The notes below the pieces were generated by a model. It was not told the origin of the DNA. It saw only the letters and a program-made list of their open reading frames with translations, and did no database searches. Shown piece after piece: positions 1 to 9,081 of a stretch of 35,933 bases of DNA (the first letter of the stretch is position 1; every line of letters begins with the position of its first letter). The stretch is from assembly GCA_009697815.1 (NCBI GenBank), contig WLRQ01000027.1, positions 1 through 35,933 on the forward strand. Direction: 5' to 3'. Position numbers and translations under genes: made by a program. Source of the DNA: Actinomycetota bacterium (GTDB lineage: Bacteria; Actinomycetota; Actinomycetes; S36-B12; CAIYMF01).

Positions 1-1488
1 ACCCCAGGCCTGCAGCCACCCGCCATGCAGGCGCGCATCCTCGAGCGCAATGGACAGGCCGAGCCCGGTGCCACCGGTGGCGCGCGCCCGAGCAGGATCT
101 GCTCGCCAGAACCTATTGAACACAAGCGACGACTCGCCGGGCCTGAGCCCGACACCGTGATCTCGAACCGATACGGCAACCGCGTCGTCGTTCGAGGCCA
201 CCGTGATCTCGATCGGACGGCCCTCGCCGTGCTCGACCGCGTTCATCACCAGATTGCGCAGCACCCGGTCGATCCGACGAGCATCGGCCTCGACGAGGCA
301 GAGCCCGGGCGGCAGCAGCACGTTGATCTCGGTGTCCTTGCGCGCGGCGATCACCGATGCCGCGTCGACGACGCGCTCCACGAGTACGCGCAGATCGATC
401 GGGGTGGAATCGAGGACCGCAGCGCCCGCATCAAACCGGCTGATCTCCAGCAGGTCGGACAGAAGTGACTCGAAGCGGTCGAGCTGGGTCTGCAGCAGCT
501 CAGCACTTCTCGCCGTTGCAGGATCGAACTCCACCCGAGACTCATAGAGCAGATCGGCGGCCATCCGTACTGTGGTGAGGGGTGTCCGCAACTCGTGCGA
601 GACATCCGAGACGAAGCGCTGCTGGACCCGTGAGAGCTTCTCCAGTCTCGTGATCTGCTCCTGGAGACTGGCCGCCATCCCGTTGAACGAAGTCGCGAGC
701 CTCGCGAGATCGTCCTTGCCGCGCACCCGCATCCGCTCGGTCAGATTGCCCGCGGAGAATCGCTCGGCCGTGCGCGCCGCGAGGCGCACCGGCGAGACCA
801 CCTGACGAGTGACGACATAGGCGATACCCCCGAGGGTCAGCACGAGGAGCACGCCCACGAGGAACACGGTGCGTTTGACCAGGTCGAGCGTGCTGGCTTC
901 CTGCGTGAGAGGGAAAAGATAGTAGAGCTCATACGGGCCAACCCCGGGAAGTGCGAGGGGGGCTCCGACAGCCAGGCCCGGCGCCACGCGGTCATCGAGG
1001 TAGCGGATCTCTGTGAAGGTCCACGACTGACGTTGGTCGGCCTCGATCGCGGTGCGCAGACCCTCGGGAACGCTGACCTCGGCCACAAGGTTGGTTCCGC
1101 GTTCGGGAGTGCCACCCCGTTTGGGTGGGGCCGCGAGCAGGAGGACGTCGTAGAGACCAGGGCTTCCGGCCCGCTGGGCCAGCGCCGCGGCGACAGTGTC
1201 GACGAGTCGCGCCGCAGTGGGGGTAGTCGGCCCGGTGTCAGCCGCGTCGAGGAGCCGCTGGGCCTCCGCAGTTCCGCTTGCGGCCTCGACGACGCAGGCG
1301 CGCTCCTTCGCATCGAGCAAGCCGGAGGTGATCCGACCCAGCAGCAGGATCCCCACGAGCCCGACGACCATCAACGACAGCACCAGCGTCGTGGACACCA
1401 CGCGCAGCGCCACAGAACTGCGCCACAGGGTCAGCGGCCACACCACCACAGTCGCGGTGCGCTCGCGCGCGGTCGACCACCGATTCAC
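1..1488 (-). CDS. mtrB: MtrB-type sensor histidine kinase, 3' end cut by window edge
   Basis: Membrane sensor kinase that would phosphorylate MtrA, the response regulator encoded just upstream. Reading from GTG at 1488 gives 496 codons open to the window edge. TM1 is about residues 31-50 and TM2 about 207-228, with an extracytoplasmic sensor region between, then a HAMP linker. The dimerisation/phosphoacceptor helix carries VSHELRTP with His298. The ATPase domain shows the N box (NLVMNAVEHG, Asn416), the G1 box (RDHGVGL, about 443) and the G2 box (GGTGLGLS, about 470). The stretch FNRFWRADPARARATGGTG is typical of MtrB. Only the last part of the ATPase domain is missing. The GTG start lies 22 bases past the mtrA stop with no clear ribosome site, so translational coupling is likely. 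LpqB usually follows mtrB in actinobacteria, but that region is outside the window. Confidence 0.93.
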   Translation of the reverse strand, partial: MNRWSTARERTATVVVWPLTLWRSSVALRVVSTTLVLSLMVVGLVGILLLGRITSGLLDAKERACVVEAASGTAEAQRLLDAADTGPTTPTAARLVDTVAAALAQRAGSPGLYDVLLLAAPPKRGGTPERGTNLVAEVSVPEGLRTAIEADQRQSWTFTEIRYLDDRVAPGLAVGAPLALPGVGPYELYYLFPLTQEASTLDLVKRTVFLVGVLLVLTLGGIAYVVTRQVVSPVRLAARTAERFSAGNLTERMRVRGKDDLARLATSFNGMAASLQEQITRLEKLSRVQQRFVSDVSHELRTPLTTVRMAADLLYESRVEFDPATARSAELLQTQLDRFESLLSDLLEISRFDAGAAVLDSTPIDLRVLVERVVDAASVIAARKDTEINVLLPPGLCLVEADARRIDRVLRNLVMNAVEHGEGRPIEITVASNDDAVAVSVRDHGVGLRPGESSLVFNRFWRADPARARATGGTGLGLSIALEDARLHGGWLQAWG

Positions 1489-1510
1489 GAGATCACAAAG
1501 GGCTGAGAGG

Positions 1511-2209
1511 TCACGGAGGGCCCGCCTTGTAGCCGACGCCGCGGACGGTGAGCACGATCAGGGGGCGCTCCGCGTCGTGCTCGACCTTGGACCGCAGACG
1601 CTGCACGTGGACATTGACCAGCCTGGTGTCGGCGGCGTGGTGATATCCCCACACTTCGGCCAGCAAGACCTCGCGCGTGAATACCTGCCACGGCTTGCGG
1701 GCAAGTGCGGTCAACAGGTCGAACTCAAGAGGTGTCAGCGAGATCGTCTGATCACCGCGTTTGACCGAGTGGCCGGCGACATGGATCTCCAGATCCCCGA
1801 TCGTGAGGTTCTCCGGGCCCGGCTCGTCGGTGCGGCGCAGCCGCGTACGGACACGCGCGATGAGTTCCTTGGGCTTGAAGGGCTTGACGACGTAGTCGTC
1901 CGCCCCACTCTCGAGGCCGAGGACGATATCGATGGTGTCAGTCTTCGCGGTGAGCATCACGATGGGGACACCGGACTCAGCGCGGATTGAGCGGCATACG
2001 TCGATGCCATCGCGACCAGGCAGCATGAGATCGAGCAGGATCAGGTCGGGCTTGGTCTCACGGAACGCCTGCAACGCCTTGTCGCCGTCGAAGCAGAAGA
2101 ACGGCTCGAAACCCTCGCTGCGCAGCACGATGCCGAGCATCTCGGCCAAGGCCGCGTCGTCGTCGACGACGAGCACACGCCCTCTCGTACCCGTCACGAT
2201 CCCACTCAC
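1511..2209 (-). CDS. mtrA: MtrA response regulator (OmpR/PhoB family)
   Basis: DNA-binding response regulator partnered with MtrB, known in actinobacteria to control cell-wall and division genes. Counting from GTG 2209 (232 residues), the receiver domain has the acidic pocket at Asp16-18, phospho-acceptor Asp60 (LLDLMLPGRDG), Thr87 and Lys109. The winged-helix domain ends with VNVHVQRLRSKVE and TVRGVGYKAGPP, nearly the same as mycobacterial MtrA. The start is ambiguous. GTG 2209 sits only 2 bases from AGGAG. A second GTG at 2197 has GAGGTG nine bases upstream and gives VTGTRGRVLVVDDD, the same length as known MtrA N-termini, so 2197 may be the real start. Thymidylate kinase, which lies between mtrA and sahH in mycobacteria, is absent here. 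Confidence 0.95.
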   Translation of the reverse strand: MSGIVTGTRGRVLVVDDDAALAEMLGIVLRSEGFEPFFCFDGDKALQAFRETKPDLILLDLMLPGRDGIDVCRSIRAESGVPIVMLTAKTDTIDIVLGLESGADDYVVKPFKPKELIARVRTRLRRTDEPGPENLTIGDLEIHVAGHSVKRGDQTISLTPLEFDLLTALARKPWQVFTREVLLAEVWGYHHAADTRLVNVHVQRLRSKVEHDAERPLIVLTVRGVGYKAGPP

Positions 2210-2363
2210 CTCTCCTGGGGTTCGCCGATGGAGTCACCCGATGGATGCATGATCGCCGCTCGGAGCCTTCCGTGCATAGCCACGGGCCACTTTCGAGCCC
2301 ACTCACGTGCGACGCGTCGGCCGACCTCGTGGTTCCCCAAGCCCGGGTGAGCGCCTCACGGCT

Positions 2364-4335
2364 CTACCGACGCAGTGCCTCACGGATCATCGCCGCGTAG
2401 GCGGCACTGCCCGCCGGCCTGGTGTGGATGCCGTCGTTGTAGAACCAGTCGCGGATTCCGTGCTTGGCTGAGTAGGTGGTCCAGTCTGCGAGACGGACAT
2501 TGCCGCCGGCGAATGCCTTGGCCGCGGCAAGGATCACGCGGTTGGACTCGGCGATCCACCCCCTTGGGGCACGACAGGTCACGAGCACCACGCGGGATCG
2601 ATCCTTGAGGGCATTCAGGAGCGCGAAGAGGTCCTCCTCGTGGATGACCCCGTTGGTGCCCGCGTGAATGATCACCACGTCGCCGAGAACGCCATACTTC
2701 TTGCGCAGGCGAATCCGGTCGTAGATGACGATGGGCTGCCTGCTGATCTGCGCATCGACCGTGACCGTGGCGAACAGGTCGGTGAGGGCGGCCCTCGCCG
2801 CGAGCATCACGGAGTCGCCAATCGCCGTGGCCGGCAAGGCGAATGCGTCCGCACCGGCGGGCACGACCACAGGCACGTGCAGGCCGAAGGTATTGCCCGT
2901 CGGATTGGTCGTCGGGTTGGCGGTCGGCTTGGTCGACGGCTTGGCCGACGGAGACCCGGACTGCGAGCGCGACGGCGTGGGGGACGCCGACGGCGCCAGG
3001 GTCGGTTCCGCCGACGGGCCAGGGGTGAGAGGGTCGTCGCCCACTGCCGTGACACCGTTGAGTGCCTGCTCGACAGTGGACTCCTGGGATGCACCAAACC
3101 CGAGCCCGAACCCGAGCGCCACGAGCACACCGCAGGTGGTGACCACTGCAATAGCAGCCCGGCCGATGGTCGCGGCGGCTCCCGCCGCACGCCAACGCTT
3201 CCACGCTCGTCCCAGGATTCCGCGGCGAATGGGCATCTCCAGGTAGCGGTAGGACAACTCCGCCGCTGCGAAGGTTATTGCCAGGCGCAGGACCTGCACA
3301 GGCCATCCCTCGACCTCGAGGTCGACGCCGGGACGCAGCACCATGAAGATCGGCCAATGCCACAGGTAGAGCCCATACGAGCGCTCACCCAAATAGCGCA
3401 GGGGCGCGACCGACAGCGCCCGGGAGAACATCGAACGGGACGTAGCGGCCGCCCACACCACCACGGCAGTGACAACAGCGACGACGAGGAATCCCCCGCG
3501 GAAGAGCCAGTTCGAGGTCGGATCGGTTAACCAGAGCGTGGCAAAGAGAGCACCAATCGCGACCGTGCCGACCGCGGTAACCACCCTGCGCCGGAGCGCG
3601 GTGAGCGCTCCCGCACGACGCGCCGGTGACCACCCCGCGGCGAGTGCGGCGCCGACGAGCAAGGTCATCGCATGGGTGTCAGTGCCGAAGTAGACGCGGC
3701 CAGCATCCGCCGACTCGGGCATACCCGAGCGCACCGCGATGATTCCCATCGCCAACGTGGAGGCCACTGCCCCGACGATGGCGCCGATACGAATCCCGCG
3801 GATACCCCCCAGGCGCCACAAGCCGTAGAGCAGCATCGGCCACAGCAGGTAGAACTGCTCCTCAACCGAGAGCGACCAGAGGTGCTCGAGCAAAGGCGGC
3901 CGGCCCGTCGCGTCGAAGTACGACACGCCTTGGCCGATGTACCACCAGTTCGCGACGTAGGCCAATGCTGCCAGCGCATCCCCGCCGATGAGAGCCGCCG
4001 CATCCTGGGCGAGCCAGGTGGCCAGCAGCGCGGTGATGATGAGCACCAGAAAGAGTGCGGGCAGCAGTCGGCGCGCGCGATGCTGGTAGAAGCGGGCGAA
4101 CCTGAGCCAACCACGGGCATGAAGCTCGGAGATCAGCAGCGAGGTGATCAGGAAGCCCGAGAGGGTGAAGAAGATGTCGACGCCCAAGAACCCACCTGGC
4201 AGCCAGGTGGGATCAGCGTGAAAAAGCAGCACGGCCACGATCGCGATGGCACGCACTCCATCGAGACCCGGGAGATGGACCCAGGTTCGGGCAGGTGAGC
4301 GTGGAGATGCGCGAGCATGGAGGGTCGTCGCGGTC
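2364..4335 (-). CDS. OafA/YrhL-type membrane acyltransferase with C-terminal SGNH domain
   Basis: Integral-membrane O-acyltransferase (acyltransferase-3 family), expected to move acyl groups to extracytoplasmic sugars of cell-wall or exported glycans. About 657 residues; the reading frame starts at GTG 4337-4335. The N-terminal part has LPGLDGVRAIAIVAVLLFH, with the conserved His40, and LEHLWSLSVEEQFYLLWP, followed by a set of membrane helices to about residue 420. A Ser/Pro/Thr-rich linker (about 440-490, with PSTKPTANPTTNPT) leads to an SGNH-hydrolase-like domain: GDSV at about 508, the IHAGTNG block, and YNDGIHTRPAG at about 635 holding the catalytic Asp and His. This acyltransferase-SGNH layout is known for peptidoglycan and O-antigen acetylation. 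The start has AGGGGG 7 bases upstream, but both sit in a 10-bp hairpin (see 4337-4369). The acyl acceptor cannot be told from sequence. Confidence 0.9.
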
Positions 4336-4336
4336 A

Positions 4337-4369
4337 CTGGGCATCCCCCTGGCTCGGAAGGATGCCCAG
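4337..4369 (-). promoter_or_regulatory. Hairpin covering the acyltransferase ribosome site and start
   Basis: Perfect 10-bp inverted repeat: CTGGGCATCC at 4337-4346 and GGATGCCCAG at 4360-4369, with a 13-base loop. On the minus-strand RNA the second arm contains the last two bases of the AGGGGG ribosome site and the first base of the GTG start. It could block translation of the acyltransferase, or serve as a terminator for the CPBP gene that ends 38 bases upstream; no T-run follows. Confidence 0.5.
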
Positions 4370-4407
4370 CGTACGACCTCGCAGGGCGATCACATCATCA
4401 GCGGCCG

Positions 4408-5184
4408 TCATGCGGTGACGGTGAGGATGCCGATGACGCCCCACAGGTTGTTGAACGCGTGGGCGATGATGCCGGCCCCCACGCGACCGGTCCGAGCGCG
4501 CAGGAGTGAGAGCACCAATCCGATGGTGAGAAGTACCGGGAGTCGGACGGGTTCGAGGTGCATCAGGCTGAACAGGACCGCAGCGCCCACGGTGGCCCAC
4601 GGCACCGCGCGCAGACCATGGCGGTCCGCCCACCGCGCGATGGCCGCGAATGCCAGGCCCCGGAAACACAGCTCCTCGAAGACCGGGGCCCCCACCAGTG
4701 CCGCGATCGCGAAGATCACCACCACCACACGGGGCACATCGGCGCCGAGAACCGCCGCACCGGCCGCGGAGTCGAATTCACCGAAGAAGTACGAGGTCGC
4801 CATCGCCGCGAGCGTGCCGAGCACGAAGCAGGCGATACCACCTGCGAGCCCCCACGCGAGGTCGATCCACTCGATCGAAAACCCCAGATCGATCCGGGCG
4901 CCATTGCCCTGGAGCCGGGTGGTGAACCAGGGCCACAGCCCAAATCCCAGCCACGGAAGGACCGCGCTACCAAGCAGCACGGCCGACCCCTTCAACGGCG
5001 CCCCCGCCGCCACCACCAGGCTCAGCATCAGGATCGGGACAAACAACGCCAACACGATGGATATGGCGATGTCGGCCATGCCCCATCGGGAGGGACGCAA
5101 CTCGACGCCCGCCAGCCGCGCCTGGGCGTAGGTGGCAGGGGCGCCCGGGTAGGGCGCCCCTGCCACTACGGGGTGATCAGCCAC
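4408..5184 (-). CDS. CPBP family intramembrane metalloprotease (CaaX/Abi type)
   Basis: Polytopic membrane protein of the CPBP/Abi family, whose members include prenyl-protein endopeptidases and self-immunity proteins; the substrate here is unknown. Starting at GTG 5184 it has 258 residues. The three family motifs are present in order: EELCFRG (Glu170, Glu171, Arg175), FSLMH (Phe205, His209) and HAFNN (His242, Asn246). About six hydrophobic helices surround them. GTG 5184 follows AGGGAG by about 11 bases and lies 50 bases after the ahcY stop, so co-transcription with ahcY is plausible. The first codons run through a perfect 15-bp hairpin encoding GAPYPGAP. If that hairpin is an ahcY terminator, the real start could be ATG 5079 (MADIAISIV). 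I favour the longer form because the RPSRWGMADI stretch just before that ATG looks like normal family sequence. Confidence 0.87.
   Translation of the reverse strand: MADHPVVAGAPYPGAPATYAQARLAGVELRPSRWGMADIAISIVLALFVPILMLSLVVAAGAPLKGSAVLLGSAVLPWLGFGLWPWFTTRLQGNGARIDLGFSIEWIDLAWGLAGGIACFVLGTLAAMATSYFFGEFDSAAGAAVLGADVPRVVVVIFAIAALVGAPVFEELCFRGLAFAAIARWADRHGLRAVPWATVGAAVLFSLMHLEPVRLPVLLTIGLVLSLLRARTGRVGAGIIAHAFNNLWGVIGILTVTA
5132..5166 (-). repeat. Perfect 15-bp inverted repeat at the 5' end of the CPBP gene
   Basis: GTGGCAGGGGCGCCC at 5132-5146 pairs exactly with GGGCGCCCCTGCCAC at 5152-5166, with a 5-base loop. It begins about 70 bases after the ahcY stop codon. No T-run follows on either strand. 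It may act as a GC-rich terminator or attenuator between ahcY and the CPBP gene, or simply encode GAPYPGAP. Confidence 0.6.
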
Positions 5185-5234
5185 GACGGCCTGGTTCTCC
5201 CTACGCCGGAGAGGATCGTGCGGGAAGGGATCGG

Positions 5235-6669
<1,435 letters not shown>

Positions 6670-6680
<11 letters not shown>

Positions 6681-6762
6681 CGGTGGACTCCGTTCTGACG
6701 CCCGGGACCCGGGCGGGGCGAGACGAACGGCACGAGGCCTCGTTGGTTCGTCTGCGGCTCAT
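6670..6762 (-). CDS. Possible 30-residue leader ORF overlapping the ahcY start
   Basis: ATG 6762 opens a 30-codon frame that stops at TAG 6672-6670, ten bases inside ahcY in another frame. It is very Arg/Ser-rich, has one Cys, and spans both leader hairpins. Translation through it would melt the hairpins and end next to the ahcY start, as in attenuating leader peptides. There is no convincing ribosome site before ATG 6762, so it could be chance. No known family is recognised. Confidence 0.25.
6699..6753 (-). promoter_or_regulatory. Two tandem hairpins in the ahcY 5' leader
   Basis: Upstream hairpin: AGACGAAC (6721-6728) pairs with GTTCGTCT (6746-6753) and encloses the palindrome ACGAGGCCTCGT (6732-6743). 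Downstream hairpin: CGCCCGGG (6699-6706), one base, CCCGGGCG (6708-6715). They end 8 bases before the ahcY ribosome site. This suggests post-transcriptional control of ahcY. I cannot match it to the S-adenosylhomocysteine riboswitch consensus by eye. Confidence 0.45.
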
Positions 6763-6800
6763 GCGGGTGTCGGCACCGCTGGGCAGAGCCCATTGTGCCA

Positions 6801-7736
6801 TCACCCAGTGGTGGTCGGCGACCCCGCGCCGCGGTCGATGTCGGGCTCGAGGTAGATCCAGCGGACCTCGGGCACTGCTTCGCGCACCCGGATCTCCGCC
6901 GCATCGATGGCCCTCGCGATGTCGTCGGCAGTGTCGGCGTGCTCCACCGCGATCTTCGCGGCCACCAGGATCTCCTCAGGACCGGTGTGCAACGTGCGCA
7001 GGTGGATGACCCGGCGCACCAAGGGCTCCGCCTCGAGTGCGGCCGCAATGGCCGCCGTCTGCTCGGGCACGGCACTCTCGCCGACCAGCATCGAGGACAT
7101 CTCGATGGCGAGGAGCACCGCGATCATCAGGAGGAGGCAGCCAATGGCCAGCGCTCCGACGCCATCCCATCGTCCGTCGCCTGTGATCACCGCAAGAGTG
7201 ACGCCAAGGAACGCCAGGACGAGGCCGACCAGCGCGCCCGCGTCCTCGAGAAGGATGACCGGGAGCTCAGGCTGACGGGCATCTCGCACGAAGCGAACCA
7301 ACGAGGTTCGGCCGCGGCTGCGATTCGCCTCGATGAGTGCTGTGCGGAAGGAGAAAGCCTCGAGCACGATCGCGATACCAAGGACACCGAAGGCGACCGT
7401 GGGATTGGACACCGACTCGGGCGCGCTCACCTTGTGCCAGCCCTCGTACACGCTGAAGAGCCCACCCACGCAGAACAGCACGATCGAGACGACGAAGGCG
7501 TACACGTAGCGAACCCGGCCGTAGCCGAACTGATGGTGGTCGTCGGCGACTCGTCGGGATCGACGTCCCCCCAGCAGCAACAACAACTGGTTGCCGGAGT
7601 CGGCAACCGAGTGAACGGCCTCGGACAGCATGGAGGTCGAGCCCGTGAGGGCGAACGCTCCGAATTTCGTGATGGCGATGCAGGTATTGGCCAGGAGAGC
7701 CGCGACGATCGCCCTCGTGCCGCCTTCGACACTCAT
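6801..7736 (-). CDS. Cation diffusion facilitator family transporter
   Basis: Integral-membrane divalent metal (Zn/Mn/Fe/Co type) proton antiporter. 311 residues, with about six hydrophobic segments in the first 220 and a cytoplasmic C-terminal domain of the family's ferredoxin-like type. The TM2 metal-site motif SEAVHSVAD is clear (Glu39, His42, Asp46) and the TM5 counterpart is LLEDAGA. The C-terminal part reads VIHLRTLHTGPEEILVAAKI, typical of CDF proteins that sit beside the mannose genes in actinobacteria. It starts at ATG 7736 and overlaps the isomerase stop by ATGA, so it is the last gene of the manB operon. Which metal it moves cannot be read from the sequence. A link to metal-dependent sugar-phosphate enzymes upstream is possible but unproven. 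Confidence 0.92.
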   Translation of the reverse strand: MSVEGGTRAIVAALLANTCIAITKFGAFALTGSTSMLSEAVHSVADSGNQLLLLLGGRRSRRVADDHHQFGYGRVRYVYAFVVSIVLFCVGGLFSVYEGWHKVSAPESVSNPTVAFGVLGIAIVLEAFSFRTALIEANRSRGRTSLVRFVRDARQPELPVILLEDAGALVGLVLAFLGVTLAVITGDGRWDGVGALAIGCLLLMIAVLLAIEMSSMLVGESAVPEQTAAIAAALEAEPLVRRVIHLRTLHTGPEEILVAAKIAVEHADTADDIARAIDAAEIRVREAVPEVRWIYLEPDIDRGAGSPTTTG

Positions 7737-8878
7737 CTGAGCCGCGCCTTCAGTTCGTTGATCGGACCGATGGGAGTGGGGTCGATACCCAGCGCAATCG
7801 CTGCGTAAATGCTGGCCCAGTCGACGAGCCCGATCAGTGAGGCCAGTCGGACGACGGGATGGCCCTCGATCGCACTCACGACGTCGACGGGGATTCCGCG
7901 ACGTTCGGCGAGATCCTGCGAAATGTCAGCACGCTGCGCCTCTTTGACGTGCTCCTCGACATCGCGGAGAAGGACCAGACGAAGCGTCATCGGCCCTGGG
8001 CCGTCGTTGACACTGTCGTGGAAGATGTCATGGTTGTCGCCGCCGACGAATGCACCGTCGAGCGCCACCACCTGATTGTGGTTGACCTCGGGAAATGCGC
8101 CGGACACCACGGGGAGTTTGGCGTTCTCGTTGAGCTGGCACGCCATGCGGTAGGCCGCCACCGCGCCGATCGGCGTGGTGCCCCAGACCATCGGCAGAGA
8201 GTACGCGAGCGAGGCGCCGAGCAGCTTGGCACGGTTGTCGGGCATGGGCCTGACGGGCCCGCACTCGACCGAGGTCTCATCGAGGATGTCCGCGGCGCGT
8301 TCGAGAGCACTGCGGGGCACAGAGGCGAGTCCCAGTGCGTCGGCAATCAGGAGCACCGGGGTGGCCAGCAGCCACAGGGATGCTCGCGGCATCAGGCCCT
8401 CGGCGTCGACTGCGAAGAACACAGCACGGGGTGCGGCCGCAACCACATCGTGAAGCGGAGATCCTGCTGTGCCGACACCGACGAGGCGCGCACCTCGTCG
8501 GGCTGCTTCTGCCGCGATGGCCAAGGTCTCCTCGGTGCGACCCGAGCACGAGACCGCGATGACGAGGTCGAGGGGACCGACCCAGCCCGGGAGTGTGTAG
8601 CCACGCAAGGTCGACAGGGCCACAGGGCACCCGGCGCCGCACACGGCCGCGAGCACATCACCGCTGATGCCCGACCCGCCCATACCCGCGACGATCACCG
8701 CACGAGGACGACCTTCGGCGGCGACCAGGCCGAGAGCGTCGGCTTCGATTGCCGCGAGTGCGCGGCGGATCTGTGCGCCAGAGTCGGCGGTCGCGCGCAG
8801 CATGCCGCCAGGGTCGGCGGCGGTCAGCGCGTCAACGTGGTCAAACTGAGGGTCGTCAGCGAAATTCAACGTCCTCAC
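7733..8878 (-). CDS. SIS-domain bifunctional phosphoglucose/phosphomannose isomerase-type protein
   Basis: Likely interconverts fructose-6-P with mannose-6-P and/or glucose-6-P, feeding ManB. 381 residues. Two SIS-type halves: VIVAGMGGSGISGDVLAA (about 60-78) and VIAVSCSGRTEETLAIAAEAARRGA, then the C-terminal PGI/PMI domain with CQLNENAKLPVVSG and FPEVNHNQVVALDG, where family catalytic Glu/His residues lie. The family is known from archaeal bifunctional isomerases and from the poorly characterised SIS protein next to manB in mycobacteria (Rv3256c type). It overlaps Trm112 upstream and the CDF gene downstream by 4 bases each. No classical type-I manA is in the window, so this protein may supply that step. 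Some actinobacterial members may have lost activity; this was not tested. Confidence 0.88.
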   Translation of the reverse strand: MRTLNFADDPQFDHVDALTAADPGGMLRATADSGAQIRRALAAIEADALGLVAAEGRPRAVIVAGMGGSGISGDVLAAVCGAGCPVALSTLRGYTLPGWVGPLDLVIAVSCSGRTEETLAIAAEAARRGARLVGVGTAGSPLHDVVAAAPRAVFFAVDAEGLMPRASLWLLATPVLLIADALGLASVPRSALERAADILDETSVECGPVRPMPDNRAKLLGASLAYSLPMVWGTTPIGAVAAYRMACQLNENAKLPVVSGAFPEVNHNQVVALDGAFVGGDNHDIFHDSVNDGPGPMTLRLVLLRDVEEHVKEAQRADISQDLAERRGIPVDVVSAIEGHPVVRLASLIGLVDWASIYAAIALGIDPTPIGPINELKARLR

Positions 8879-9081
8879 CGGCCGATCTCGACGCCGATGC
8901 CGCGCGGACCCGGAGTGGCGTCATCGAGGAGCATCACGGGGATTCCTTCTCGCACAGGGAAAGTTGTCAGGCAGCGGGTGCACACGATCACTCGCGCGGG
9001 GTCACCCTCGGCCCGAACGGGGGCATGCTGCTCACAGGGACACGCAAGAAGCTCAAGCATGACCGGGTCCAGCTCACCCAT
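8875..9081 (-). CDS. Trm112-like / UPF0434 small zinc protein
   Basis: Small protein of the Trm112/YcaR family, 68 residues from ATG 9081. Members in other organisms bind and activate methyltransferases; the bacterial role is unclear. Seen: LELLACPCEQ and VIVCTRCLTTFPVREGIPVML, with Cys14, Cys16, Cys34 and Cys37 as likely metal ligands, and the family's REGIPVML ending. GAGGAG lies 7 bases before ATG 9081; a GTG at 9084 is in frame but closer to the ribosome site. The gene overlaps the manB stop upstream and the isomerase start downstream, so all are translated from one message. A methylation link with nearby ahcY is tempting but only inference. Confidence 0.88.
   Translation of the reverse strand: MGELDPVMLELLACPCEQHAPVRAEGDPARVIVCTRCLTTFPVREGIPVMLLDDATPGPRGIGVEIGR

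Noticed and set aside
6721-7311. Inverted 13-base match (CGAACCAACGAGG) between the ahcY leader and the CDF gene
   Set aside because: The copy in the CDF gene encodes conserved-looking protein sequence and no further matching flanks are seen; probably chance.
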